Below, piece after piece: positions 1-9,102 of a DNA stretch of 64,000 nt. The notes beneath the pieces were generated by a model that was not told the DNA's origin, did no database searches, and saw only the letters and a program-made list of their open reading frames with translations. Location of the stretch: NCBI RefSeq assembly GCF_006228185.1, contig NZ_CP040825.1:558001-622000 (forward strand). The letters are read 5' to 3'. The stretch is from Mycoplasma nasistruthionis. GTDB taxonomy: Bacteria > Bacillota_I > Bacilli_A > Mycoplasmatales > Metamycoplasmataceae. How positions within the stretch are numbered: position 1 is the stretch's first letter; each line of letters opens with the position of its first letter. A program made the translations under genes and the position numbers.

Positions 1-29
1 GCTTTTTCAATTAATGCTTTTCTAGCCAT
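1..29 (-). CDS. rpsN: 30S ribosomal protein S14 (5' end only)
   Basis: Only the first ten codons lie in the window ([10 protein letters not shown]), which is the usual start of the short, zinc-type S14. The start codon overlaps the rplE stop as TAATG, as is common in this operon. S14 is a protein of the small-subunit head. Identification rests on the N-terminus and its place after rplE. Confidence 0.8.
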
Positions 30-574
30 TATTTAGCTCCTTTTTTCTCGAATGGTACACCGATGTTTTCTAATAACGCTCTTGCTTCTTCATTTGATTT
101 AGCTGTTGTTACAATAATTACGTCTAATCCTTTGATTCTACGGATTTTATCGAATTCAATTTCTGGGAAAATAATTTCTTCTTTAATACCTAAGCTGTAG
201 TTTCCTCTACCGTCAAATGCTTTAGGGTTAGCACCACGGAAGTCACGAATACGAGGCATTGCAACATTGATTAATTTATCTAGAAAATCTCACATTCTTT
301 CTCTACGTAATGTAACTTTTCCACCCATTGGCATTCCTTCACGTAATTTTCATGAAGCATTTGATTTTTTAGCTTTTGTTTGGAAAGGTTTTTGAGATGA
401 GATTAATGTTAGTTCGTTTAAAACTTCTTCAATAGCTTTAGAGTTGTTAATTTCTTTACCAGCTGTCATGTTTAGAACAACTTTTTCAATACGTGGTACT
501 TGCATTGATGATGTGTAATTAAATTTTTCTTTTAAAGCAGGAACTGCTTTTTCTAAGTAAACTTGTTTTAACAT
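29..574 (-). CDS. rplE: 50S ribosomal protein L5
   Basis: L5 binds 5S rRNA in the central protuberance. The 181-residue length is normal. It is recognised by the N-terminal segment [16 protein letters not shown] and the C-terminal part with MPRIRDFRG and GNYSLGIKE. Two in-frame TGA codons are read as Trp. The ribosome-binding site AAGGAAA lies inside the last codons of rplX, whose stop is one base upstream of this start, so the two genes are probably translationally coupled. Confidence 0.97.
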
Positions 575-575
575 A

Positions 576-908
576 TTAAATTTCCTTTTGAGTTCTTCTA
601 GCGATTCTTACTTTTTTACCTTTACCATCAACTTTGTACCCGATTTTTGAAATAACTGCTGGTTTGTCTTTTGTAGCTTTTTTCACTAAGTATGCAACGT
701 TTGAAGCGTGGATTGGAGCTTCCATTTCAACGATTGAACCATCTTGGTTCTTTTGAGAAGGTTTTACGTGTTTTTTAACAATTTTTAGACCTTTAATGAT
801 AACTGCATTTTTGTCGTGTAATACTTTTGTAATTGTTCCTGTTCTACCCTTTTCGCTTCCTGCGATTACTAAAACTTCGTCATTAACTTTAAATTTTACT
901 TTGTTCAT
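576..908 (-). CDS. rplX: 50S ribosomal protein L24
   Basis: L24 is an early assembly protein of the large subunit. The KOW-type N-terminus is visible ([22 protein letters not shown]), followed by the KHVKPSQKN segment typical of L24. The 110-residue length is normal. An AAAGGAA site precedes the ATG, and 18 bases separate it from rplN upstream. Confidence 0.96.
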   Translation of the reverse strand: MNKVKFKVNDEVLVIAGSEKGRTGTITKVLHDKNAVIIKGLKIVKKHVKPSQKNQDGSIVEMEAPIHASNVAYLVKKATKDKPAVISKIGYKVDGKGKKVRIARRTQKEI

Positions 909-926
909 AATTTAAATTCCTTTCGA

Positions 927-1292
927 TTATAGTACTTCAGGAGCTAGTGAAACGATTTTTGGGTATTTTTCACGGATTTCACGAGCAACTGGTCCGAACA
1001 CACGTGTTCCACGTGGTGTACCATCTTCTTTTAGTATTACAACTGCGTTATCATCAAAACGAATGTATGATCCGTTATCACGGCTAATTCCGTATTTTGA
1101 ACGAACTACTACCGCTTTAACAACTTGACCTTCTTTTACCATTCCGTTTGGAAGTGCTTTTTTAACTGAACATACAACAACATCACCAATTTTAGCAACT
1201 TTTTTCTTTGACCCACCTAATACACGGATAACACCGATTTCTTTTGCACCTGAGTTGTCAGCAACTTGTGCTCTAGATAGTTCGTGAATCAT
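927..1292 (-). CDS. rplN: 50S ribosomal protein L14
   Basis: L14 sits at the subunit interface and contacts 16S rRNA. The 121-residue protein has the family landmarks [11 protein letters not shown] near the N-terminus and [15 protein letters not shown] near the C-terminus. Its start overlaps the rpsQ stop by one base (TAATG). It lies in the standard S17-L14-L24-L5 order. Confidence 0.97.
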   Translation of the reverse strand: MIHELSRAQVADNSGAKEIGVIRVLGGSKKKVAKIGDVVVCSVKKALPNGMVKEGQVVKAVVVRSKYGISRDNGSYIRFDDNAVVILKEDGTPRGTRVFGPVAREIREKYPKIVSLAPEVL

Positions 1293-1561
1293 TATTTACT
1301 TCCTTCTGAAGCAACTTGTTTAATTTCAACAAGTCTGAAACGTTTTGTTTTTGATAATGGTCTTGTTTCCATGATTAAAACTTGGTCATTTAATTGTGCT
1401 ACTTGGTTTTCGTCGTGTACAGCAAATCTTTTTGTAGATTTGAAACGTTTTGAGTATAATGGGTGTTTTTTGTATGTGTCAACTGCAACGATAATTGTTT
1501 TAGCTGATTTACCAGCAGAAACTACTGTACCAACTAAAGTTTTTCTTGTATTTCTTTCCAT
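1292..1561 (-). CDS. rpsQ: 30S ribosomal protein S17
   Basis: S17 is a primary 16S rRNA-binding protein. The 89-residue sequence contains the OB-fold pattern [30 protein letters not shown] and the late segment [17 protein letters not shown]. It overlaps both neighbours by one base (TAATG). An overlapping plus-strand reading frame has no family features and is a shadow. Confidence 0.97.
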   Translation of the reverse strand: MERNTRKTLVGTVVSAGKSAKTIIVAVDTYKKHPLYSKRFKSTKRFAVHDENQVAQLNDQVLIMETRPLSKTKRFRLVEIKQVASEGSK

Positions 1562-1752
1562 TATTTAGCTCCTTTTTCTCTTAAAGCTGTAAGAGCTTTG
1601 GCGATATCTTTTCTGATGCTTGAAATTTTGTGTGTTTCTTTTAAGTCACCTGTTACATTTTTATATCTTAAAGTAAATAATTCTGCTTTTAATTGTTGAA
1701 CTAATTCAACTAATTCTTCAACAGATTTGTTTTTTAAATCTTTATAAAGCAT
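1561..1752 (-). CDS. rpmC: 50S ribosomal protein L29
   Basis: L29 lies by the peptide exit tunnel. The 63-residue helical protein shows the usual [20 protein letters not shown] and [15 protein letters not shown] segments. It is coupled to rplP upstream and rpsQ downstream through one-base TAATG overlaps. Confidence 0.96.
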   Translation of the reverse strand: MLYKDLKNKSVEELVELVQQLKAELFTLRYKNVTGDLKETHKISSIRKDIAKALTALREKGAK

Positions 1753-2177
1753 TATTTATCTCCTTCTTCTTGTCTTTTAATAATTTTTCATGTAACTGGT
1801 AATTTGTGTCCTGCTAGACGTAAAGCGTCACGTGCCACTTCTTCAGATACACCACCTACTTCAAACATAACTGTGTTAACTTTAGTTGCTGCGTATCATA
1901 CATCTGGAGCACCTTTTCCTGATCCCATACGAACACCGATTGGTTTAGATGTTTTTGTAAAGTGAGGGAAGATACGAATAATAACTTGTCCTTCACGACC
2001 CATTCTACGTGTTGCAGCGATACGTGCTGATTCAATTTGACGAGCTGTTACTCAAGCTGATGATGTAGCTTGTAGTCCGTATTCAGCAAATGCTACTGTG
2101 TTTCCTTTTGTAGCTTTTCTTTTATCGTGTTTAACTTTAAAAGGTTTTCTATATTTGGTTCTTTTTGGTTGAAGCAT
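1752..2177 (-). CDS. rplP: 50S ribosomal protein L16
   Basis: L16 organises the A-site region of the large subunit. The 141-residue frame runs from [11 protein letters not shown] to RQEEGDK and includes the conserved segments [18 protein letters not shown] and [15 protein letters not shown]. Several Trp codons are TGA, which breaks the frame if the standard code is used. It starts by overlapping the rpsC stop as TAATG. Confidence 0.96.
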
Positions 2178-2830
2178 TATTTTTTATCTCCTTCCAAAAT
2201 TTCACCTAATGATACTCAAACTTTAACTCCGATAGCACCATATGTGGTTCTAGCTGTTGCTGTTGCATAATCAACATTTTGTCTTAGTGTGTGAAGTTTC
2301 ATTTCTCCTTCACTGTACCCTTCGGTACGAGCCATATCAACTCCGTTTAAACGTCCACTAACTGCTGTTTTAATTCCAGCAGCTCCTGCTCTCATAGCGC
2401 TTCTAATAGCGATTTTTTGAGCTGAACGGAAGCTTTCACGATTTTCTAATTTTGTTGCAATCATTTCTGCTAATAATCTAGCATTTAAATCAGGGTTTTT
2501 TAATTCAACAACTTGTAATTTAAGATCTAAATTCTTGTTTTTAACAAATTTTTGAACTTTAACTGTTAAGTCTTGAATGTTTTTACCTTCTTGACCTAAA
2601 ATAGCTGCTGGTTTAGCTGTGTGTAATAAAACTTGAACTTTGTTTTTTGAGTTACGTTTTACTTGTACTTGACCGATTTGGTATTGACGTACTAACTTAT
2701 CGAAAAATTTATAGATTTTAGCATCTTCAACTAAGTATTTACCGAATAAATCTTTTTCAGCAAATCATGTTGTGTTGTGAGCCTTAGAGATCCCTACACG
2801 GAATCCATTAGGATTAACCTTTTGTCCCAT
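2177..2830 (-). CDS. rpsC: 30S ribosomal protein S3
   Basis: S3 is a small-subunit head protein at the mRNA entry tunnel. The 217-residue frame starts [16 protein letters not shown], contains the KH-domain region with [14 protein letters not shown], and ends with [17 protein letters not shown] and [15 protein letters not shown]. Internal Trp codons are TGA. The gene starts two bases downstream of the rplV stop codon. Confidence 0.97.
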
Positions 2831-2831
2831 A

Positions 2832-3167
2832 TTATTTTCTCTCCTCTAATACTACTGATAAGTTTGATGTACGTTTTAAAATAGAGTAAGCTCTACCTTG
2901 GCTTCTTGGTTGAAATCTTTTTAAAGTTGGACCTTCGTTTACATAAACTTCTTTTACAAATAATTTAGTTGCATCCATTCCATGGTTGTGTGTAGCGTTT
3001 GCAACTGCTGATTCTATTAACTTGATAAAAATACGTGATGATTTTTTAGCTGTGTGGTGTAGTAAACCTAATGCTACAGCAACATCTTTCCCTCTGAATA
3101 AGTTAGCTACTAATTTAGCTTTTGAAACACTTACTCTTTGTAATTTAACGTGTGCTTTTGCTTGCAT
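2832..3167 (-). CDS. rplV: 50S ribosomal protein L22
   Basis: L22 lines the nascent-peptide tunnel. The 111-residue protein has VSVSKAKLVANLFRGKDV at the N-terminus and the tunnel-loop end PRSQGRAYSILKRTSNL. It starts with a one-base TAATG overlap with rpsS. Confidence 0.97.
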   Translation of the reverse strand: MQAKAHVKLQRVSVSKAKLVANLFRGKDVAVALGLLHHTAKKSSRIFIKLIESAVANATHNHGMDATKLFVKEVYVNEGPTLKRFQPRSQGRAYSILKRTSNLSVVLEERK

Positions 3168-3445
3168 TATTTTTTCTTCCCTTTATCAGCACCATGTCCA
3201 GAGAATGTTCTTGTTGGTGAAAACTCTCCTAATTTGTGCCCTACCATATCATCTGTAACATACACTTCGATAAATTGTTTACCGTTGTGTACTGCGAATG
3301 TTAATCCAACGAAATCTGGGAAAATTGTTGAACGTCTTGATCAAGTTTTAATTGGTTTTTTAGGTGCTTTTCCTGAAACGATAGCATCTACTTTTTTAAG
3401 TAAATGGTCGTCAGCAAATGGACCTTTTTTCAAACTACGTGCCAT
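3167..3445 (-). CDS. rpsS: 30S ribosomal protein S19
   Basis: S19 is a head protein near the A site. Translation gives 92 residues: [19 protein letters not shown], then [15 protein letters not shown] with a TGA-encoded Trp, then [17 protein letters not shown]. It overlaps rplB and rplV by one base each. Confidence 0.97.
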
Positions 3446-4290
3446 TATTTAGAATCCTTTCTTCTTCTTAAAATAAGTTTATTTGAAGATTTCTTAGTTT
3501 TTCTTGTTTTAACACCAAGAGCTTTTTTACCTCATGGAGTAAGAGGAGCTTTACGACCAACTGGTTGTTTTCCTTCCCCTCCACCATGTGGGTGGTCTAC
3601 AGGGTTCATAACTGAACCACGCACTGTAGGTCTAATACCTTTGTGTCTGTTAATTCCAGCTTTTCCAACATTAACAAGTAAGTGTTCTTCGTTTCCTACA
3701 ACACCAATTGTTGCACGACAACGTGCTAAAATACGACGTGTTTCACCTGATTTTAGTCTTAAAACAACGTATTTTCCGTCATCATCTTTTCCTAAGATTT
3801 GTGCTGATGTACCTGCACTACGTGCAATAATTCCACCACCACCTGGTTGCATTTCAATATTGTGAACAAATACCCCTTCAGGAATTTGTGATAATGGTAA
3901 AGCGTTACCAACAATAATATCTGCATCCATTCCTGATACAACTTTTTGACCTAATTTAATTCCTTTAGGTGCTAAAATGTATCTTTTTTCTCCATCAGCA
4001 TATGCTAATAAACAAATGTTTGCTGATCTGTTTGGATCATATTCAATTGTTTTAACGATAGCTGGGATGTTATCTTTATTACGTTTAAAGTCCACAAGTC
4101 TGTAGAATCTTTTAACACGTCCTCCGTGATGTCTAACTGTAATCTTACCTTGGTTATTTCTACCAGCGTGATTTTTTAAATTCACAAGTAATGCTTTTTC
4201 AGGAGCATGTCCTGATAAGTTTTGACGAAAATCTAGAGAAGACATGTTTCTACGACCATTTGTGGTTGGCTTATGATGTTTAATAGCCAT
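3445..4290 (-). CDS. rplB: 50S ribosomal protein L2
   Basis: L2 supports subunit association and the peptidyl-transferase region. The 281-residue frame starts [17 protein letters not shown] and contains [16 protein letters not shown] and [17 protein letters not shown], the strongly conserved C-terminal region. A TGA-encoded Trp follows LTP near the end. The gene is separated from rplW by 114 bases, the largest gap in this operon, and that gap can fold as a pseudoknot just before the AAAGGAG ribosome-binding site. Confidence 0.98.
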
Positions 4291-4404
4291 TTGTGTCTCC
4301 TTTGCTTAAAAATAGTTGCGGATTTCTTTTAAGCATAACTAAGCCGCATATATTTATATTTAAAATTGTTTATTTAGTTGAACATAAAGTTCATCGGAGT
4401 ATGA
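4291..4404 (-). promoter_or_regulatory. Candidate H-type pseudoknot upstream of rplB
   Basis: Read on the minus strand, four elements come in pseudoknot order: TGCGG (4344-4348), GCTTAAAA (4327-4334), CCGCA (4317-4321) and TTTTAAGC (4304-4311). The first pairs with the third (5 bp) and the second with the fourth (8 bp). The second stem ends directly before the AAAGGAG ribosome-binding site of rplB. The pairing is seen in the sequence; a role in controlling L2 synthesis is inferred. Confidence 0.45.
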
Positions 4405-4878
4405 TTATTCTCCACCAACTTTACGTTTTGTAGTAGTTTTCTTAACTGTTGTTTTTGTAGCTTTTGTAGCACTTGTTTTTTTAGCAGCTAATTTAGCAGC
4501 AGCTTTCTTTTCAACTTCTGCTGATTTAGCAGCTTTTGCTTTTTTAGCTTCTTCTGCTTTAGCTTGTGTTTCTGCTAAAACAGCTTTTTCTTGTTCTTCA
4601 CCAGGTAAGAAGTTTAAGTTTGAACCTTCTTTAACTGTAACCATTGCTTTTTTGTAACGGTTTGTGAATCCGTGGAAACGTCCAACATTTTTAGCTTTTT
4701 TATCTACTTTAATTGTGTTAACTTTTTCAACTTTAACACCAAAAATTGTTTCTACTGCATTAGCAATTTGGAATTTGTTTGCGTGAAAATCTACTTTAAA
4801 TGTAAATACATTTCTCATTCTTTGAAGTTCTGATTTTTCTGTTAAAACCGGAGCTTTAATAACTCTTGTTAATTCCAT
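4405..4878 (-). CDS. rplW: 50S ribosomal protein L23 with Lys/Ala-rich tail
   Basis: L23 is the tunnel-exit protein that docks trigger factor and SRP. Residues 1-95 are a normal L23 (APVLTEKSELQRMRN, FKVDFHANKFQIANAVE, VEKVNTIKVDKK). Residues about 96-157 form a low-complexity tail rich in Lys, Ala and Thr, roughly 55 residues beyond the usual length. The tail is predicted to be basic and disordered. The start overlaps the rplD stop by one base. Confidence 0.96.
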   Translation of the reverse strand: MELTRVIKAPVLTEKSELQRMRNVFTFKVDFHANKFQIANAVETIFGVKVEKVNTIKVDKKAKNVGRFHGFTNRYKKAMVTVKEGSNLNFLPGEEQEKAVLAETQAKAEEAKKAKAAKSAEVEKKAAAKLAAKKTSATKATKTTVKKTTTKRKVGGE

Positions 4879-5561
4879 TATTTTACTTTCCCTTCTAGAA
4901 GTTTAAGACTTTCATTTGAAACGATCATAACGTCTGCACCAATAATGCTTTCAACTGTTAATGAAGCAGCTCTTGTTGTGAATACATTGCTTAAGTTAGC
5001 AGCTGATTTATATACAACTTCGTTTTCTGTAACGATTAATACATGTTTTAATGTGTTAACGCTTAATTGTGTTAATTTTGCTAAAAGTTCTTTTGTAGAA
5101 ATTTTTGATAATTCTAAGTTATCAACAATAACAGCATTATCTCTAGCTAATAATGTTAAACCTGACACGAAAGCAGCAAGTTTAGCTTTTTTGTTAACTT
5201 TAAGTGAGTAGTTTTTGTTTGATTGTGGTCCGAATGCTCTACCACCACCTACGAAGATTGGTGAACGTAATGAACTTGCTCTTGCGCGTCCTGTTCCTTT
5301 TTGTCTTCATGGTTTTTTACCACTTCCACTTACAGCAGCACGGTTTTTAACTTGGTGTGTACCTTGTCTTCTTGAAGCTCTTTCTGAAATAATTGAGTCG
5401 AAAATAGCTTGTTCATAAATTTTTTCACTGTTGAATAATGAAGCAGGTAATTCAGCTTTGTAAGCTTTTTTAACTACTTTTTTATCGCTTTGAACTGCAA
5501 CTTTTACTGATTTAGGAGCTGCTTTTTTAACAGTTGTAACTTTTTTCTTTGTTTCAGCCAT
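4878..5561 (-). CDS. rplD: 50S ribosomal protein L4
   Basis: L4 is an assembly-initiator protein lining the tunnel. The 227-residue frame includes [20 protein letters not shown] (TGA Trp) and [21 protein letters not shown], the extended rRNA-binding loop. The first 35 or so residues are Lys/Val/Ala-rich and extend beyond typical L4. It overlaps rplC and rplW by one base each. Confidence 0.97.
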
Positions 5562-6358
5562 TATTTATCTCCTTTTTCATTTTCTTCAGCTGCTTTAATT
5601 AATTCTGCAAGTTCTGAAGAGTGCATTCCAACAGTAACTTCGATGTGTAATTTTTTAGCTTTTTCAACTAATTCATTCATTAGCATAACTTCTTGAACAT
5701 CAACTAATTTAACACCTTCACGGTTTGGTAAACCTTTAACTGCTTCTTTTACTACTACGAATGATTTTTTAGGTCCTGGAATTGAACCTTTGATTAAGAT
5801 GTAGTTGTTTTCAACATCTACTTTAACAATTTCTAAGTTTTGAACAGTTGTTTTAACGTGTCCTAAGTGTCCAGGCATTGTCATCCCTTTGAAAACTCTG
5901 TTTCCTGAGATATCTCCAAGTGATCCTGTTTGTCTTACTGGTTGTGATCCACCACCACCACCGTGTGATTTAGGCCCAATGTGTTGGTTGTGTCTTTTAA
6001 TTGTTCCAGCAAATCCTTTACCTTTTGATGTACCTGTAACGTCTACAAGTTCACCTACTTTAAAAATGTCAGCTTTAATTTCACTTCCAAGTTCGTATCC
6101 TGACATTTCACGAACTTCTTTAACGAAGCGCTTAGGTGTTGTATTAGCTTTAGCAAAGTGACCTGTTTCAGGTTTTGTTGAACGGTTAGCTTTTTTATCA
6201 AAAACTGCAAGTTGTGTTGCAACATAACCGTTTTTATCATCTGTTAAAACTTTTGATACAACATTTGGTTGTACTTCTATTACAGTAACTGGAATGCTTG
6301 ATCCTGCTTCTGTAAAAATTTGAGTCATACCAACTTTACGTCCTAAGATTCCTTTCAT
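5561..6358 (-). CDS. rplC: 50S ribosomal protein L3
   Basis: L3 initiates large-subunit assembly. The 265-residue protein starts [15 protein letters not shown] and carries the conserved loop [25 protein letters not shown] region (about residues 125-150). The core ends near residue 210. The remaining 50 or so residues ([16 protein letters not shown] to ENEKGDK) are an extra acidic/helical tail. An AAGGAG ribosome-binding site precedes the ATG. Confidence 0.97.
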   Translation of the reverse strand: MKGILGRKVGMTQIFTEAGSSIPVTVIEVQPNVVSKVLTDDKNGYVATQLAVFDKKANRSTKPETGHFAKANTTPKRFVKEVREMSGYELGSEIKADIFKVGELVDVTGTSKGKGFAGTIKRHNQHIGPKSHGGGGGSQPVRQTGSLGDISGNRVFKGMTMPGHLGHVKTTVQNLEIVKVDVENNYILIKGSIPGPKKSFVVVKEAVKGLPNREGVKLVDVQEVMLMNELVEKAKKLHIEVTVGMHSSELAELIKAAEENEKGDK

Positions 6359-6393
6359 ATTTTCTCCTTGATTAATTTTGAATTGATTTTAAA

Positions 6394-6702
6394 TTATTTG
6401 TTTTTAACTTCTACTGAAACACCAGCTGGTAATTCTAGTCTTGAAAGTTTTTCAACAAATTCTTTAGATGCACCTTCAACTTTAACTAGTCTTTGGTGTG
6501 TTCTACTTTCGAACTGTTCACGGCTTTTTTTGTTAACGTGAACTGAACGTAAGATAGTAACTTCAACTCTTTTTGTTGGTAAAGGAACTGGTCCGCTTAC
6601 TTTAGCTGAATTTGTGTCTTTTGCTAATAAGTAAACTTTTTTAGCAGCATCATCAACTAAAGCATGGTCAAAACCTTTAACTTTAACGTTTAGATTGTTC
6701 AT
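6394..6702 (-). CDS. rpsJ: 30S ribosomal protein S10
   Basis: S10 is a small-subunit head protein. The 102-residue sequence has VKGFDHALVDDAAKKVYLLA, the PLPTKRVEVTILRSVHVNKKSREQFE region and the RLVKVEGASKEFVEKLSRL end. It is the first gene of the operon, preceded by an AAAGGAG ribosome-binding site and a structured leader of about 115 bases. Confidence 0.97.
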   Translation of the reverse strand: MNNLNVKVKGFDHALVDDAAKKVYLLAKDTNSAKVSGPVPLPTKRVEVTILRSVHVNKKSREQFESRTHQRLVKVEGASKEFVEKLSRLELPAGVSVEVKNK

Positions 6703-6821
6703 GTTGTCTCCTTTGTTCTTGATTGAACATAGCTCGCTATGAAAAACTTAATTCGTCCTCAACAACTTATGGCGAATTAACAACCTTCAAAGGTCATCGC
6801 TATATCTGTATTTGCTTATTT
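6703..6821 (-). promoter_or_regulatory. Structured 5' leader of the S10 operon
   Basis: On the minus strand this untranslated stretch holds CATAGCGAGCTATG (6728-6741), a 6-bp perfect stem. It also has an 8-bp stem TTAATTCG/CGAATTAA (6748-6780). S10 operon leaders regulate ribosomal protein synthesis in other bacteria. Here only the folding potential is seen. Confidence 0.4.
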
Positions 6822-6850
6822 ATTATAAAGCAAATTTAAAAAAATGGAAA
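6822..6850 (-). promoter_or_regulatory. Promoter of the S10 operon
   Basis: A perfect TATAAT -10 box lies at 6822-6827 on the minus strand. TTTCCA lies 17 bases upstream as a plausible -35. It sits just after the trx terminator and about 120 bases before rpsJ. Confidence 0.6.
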
Positions 6851-6869
6851 CAATTAGTTCCATTTTTTT
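6838..6869. terminator. Bidirectional hairpin terminator after trx
   Basis: AAAAATGGAA and TTCCATTTTT pair around a short loop, with an A/T run on each flank. It ends the thioredoxin transcript and overlaps the -35 region of the S10 promoter. Confidence 0.7.
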
Positions 6870-6900
6870 ATTTAACAACTGCTGTTTGTGTATCAGACCA

Positions 6901-7242
6901 CTAATTTAGCCGTTTTTCTATTCATGTTTGAAGGATTTGTGTTGGAATATATTCATATCCTCTTTCTACTATTTCATCACCTTCAAGCAGGATCATTGTT
7001 GGCACTCTTAACACTTTTCATTTTGAATCTGGGTTTCTGAATAATTGTGCTTGTTCAGCATCTACATTAATAAATCTAATTTTGGAATTATTTTCGAAAT
7101 TTTTAGCAACCACATCAACGATTGGTTTCATCATTTTGCAATCACCACATCATGTTGTTGTAAAGTTTAAAAATAACAATTGATCGTTTGGGTTATTTTC
7201 GATAATTTCTTGAGCTTCAGCTCAACTTTTTTGTTCAAACAT
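6901..7242 (-). CDS. trx: Thioredoxin
   Basis: This is a small dithiol-disulfide protein of the cytosol. The 113-residue frame runs MFEQKSWAEAQEI to WIEKRLN, with several TGA Trp codons. The active site reads WCGDC (near residue 35) instead of the usual WCGPC, so the proline between the cysteines is Asp. RVPTMILLEGDEIVERG carries the conserved cis-Pro. Thioredoxin-like proteins with altered CxxC differ in redox potential; the consequence here is not known. It lies alone between two terminators. Confidence 0.9.
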
Positions 7243-7269
7243 ATTACTCCTTAATAATTAAATTATATA

Positions 7270-7316
7270 AAAAGTTGCATTTTTGCTATAAAAATAAGCC
7301 AAAAATGCAACTTTTG
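7270..7316 (-). terminator. Terminator after the RNase J-like gene
   Basis: A long perfect stem (AAAAGTTGCATTTTTG paired with CAAAAATGCAACTTTT) lies directly after the stop codon. Confidence 0.8.
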
Positions 7317-7319
7317 TAA

Positions 7320-8975
7320 TTATATGTTAGAAATTAATGTTAAGGCTATTAACGGGTCTTTGTCAGTAACTTTAAATATTTTCTTTCTAATTGTTTTTCT
7401 AACGCGTTCATTTAATTCGCGCATATTAGGGAAGCCTTTTGTTTTTAAAACGTCTAATATTACTGTTTTGATTAGTTTATTGGTTTCTGGTTGTTCTGGT
7501 TTGTCAATAACACCTAAATAAGTAATGTGTAATTGTCCAATTATTTTTTTAGTTTTAGGCGAATAAACCCCATTGATAATTATTACACCTTCACGACCTA
7601 GAGCTTCTCTTTCGGCAATAACTTCTGAAGAAATATCCCCAATACCAAAACCGTCAATAATAGTATTTCCGACTTCTTTAACCTTACCGTTGTGACTAAA
7701 TAATTTGTTGTCAATAAAGTGGCCGATTTTACCATTTAATAAAACCAACATCTTGGTGTTAAGTTGTTTTTGTAGTGTATTTGTTACGTGTTCACAGGCA
7801 TCTACTAAATAACGATATAGACCTTGTGTAGGAATAAATACATCCGGTTTTAATTTTTGGATTAACCGTGTTAAATCATCTCTAGTTGGTCTAACGTAGA
7901 AATATTTTGAATCACTAATGTCAAATAACTTTGGTGTAATTCTTGTCACCTCATCTAACACGAACGAGCATTGAGATTCTAAACCATTTACTGGCGGTGC
8001 CATTAAAATAAAAGTATCTGTCTTTTGAATTTTTAAATATATATCTTTATTGTCTAAAATACGGGTAAAACGTGCATACAAACGTTCTGTCGATGCAGTT
8101 ACCAATACAACTGCATTTTTAGTCTTATTAATTTGTTTTAAGTCTATAAAATCAGGAAATTTAGTGTTTTTTGATACTTTACTTAACAGTAAAAGTAAAT
8201 CAGCATAAGTTTTTCCATAAGCAGCTACAGGACGATTGTGTTTTATCGCTAAATCTAGGACTTTTTGAATTGATACCATTTCCTCATCATAAGCACCGAC
8301 TATAATTCTGTTGTCTTGTGAAGTTTCTAAAAAGGCTTGCTCTAAGGTATCTTCAAAGTGGAAATTATCAATAGCTCTTCCTTCTCTGTGGCTTTTTCCA
8401 GCATCTGAAATTAAAGCTGATAATTTACGGCCTTTAAAGTATGAAGCTAGCTGATCGAAGTTAGTTTTTCCATAAATTCCTAAATCACCTTCTACGAAGT
8501 TAAAAGCAAAAAAGTAGCTGTGATTATCAATTGTGAAATCAATACCAAAATTGCCAGGGATTGAGCCTGTTAATGGTAAAAATTTAATGTTTAAATCATT
8601 AAATTTTAAGTTATCCTTGGCTGAAATTACTTTAATATTAGCTGAATTGATATTGTATTTACCTAAACGGTCTAAAATCATGACTCTATTAAATGCAGTA
8701 GTATAAATTTTAACGTTAGGTAGTTTCATAACTAATCAAGGAATTGCACTGAAAGTTTCGTTTTTAATATCTGTTATAAAAATTGCCTTAATTTTTTTAG
8801 CATTTTTTTCTAAATAACTAAAATCTGGGATTAAAGTGTCTACTCCATTGTTGTTATCGATCGGAACTTTAGCACCTGAGTTTATGACGAAAATATTATC
8901 ATTATGTTCAAAAACATAACAATTCTTACCGTTTTCATCTTGACCACCAAGTGCAAAAATATTTACATTATTCAT
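7320..8975 (-). CDS. RNase J-like beta-CASP protein, metal site degenerate
   Basis: One 551-residue protein, continuous when a TGA at 8733-8735 is read as Trp. The metallo-beta-lactamase/beta-CASP layout of RNase J is visible: ALGGQDENGKNCYVFEHND at the start, LPDFSYLEKNAKK, SDAGKSHREG, then VRPTRDDLTRLIQKLKPDVFIPTQG and a C-terminal domain. The motif normally reading HxHxDH is here ITDIKNETFSAIP, with all histidines gone. The later HSIPDS and PxHGExxH positions read GSIPGN and PTQGLYRYL. Catalysis is therefore unlikely. By family logic it may be a structural partner (J2-like) of an active RNase J encoded elsewhere. Confidence 0.85.
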
Positions 8976-9065
8976 GCATTCTCCTATGGTTTATTATTAT
9001 ATGAATTTTAATAAGGATTTAATTAATTTTAATTATACATTGATATTTACAATTTTAATGCAAAA

Positions 9066-9092
9066 TAAAAATCCAGGCATGCTGGATTTTTA
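9066..9092. terminator. Terminator after pyk
   Basis: AAAATCCAG/CTGGATTTT stem with T-run, just downstream of the pyruvate kinase stop. Confidence 0.75.
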
Positions 9093-9102
9093 AGTTAAAT
9101 GA

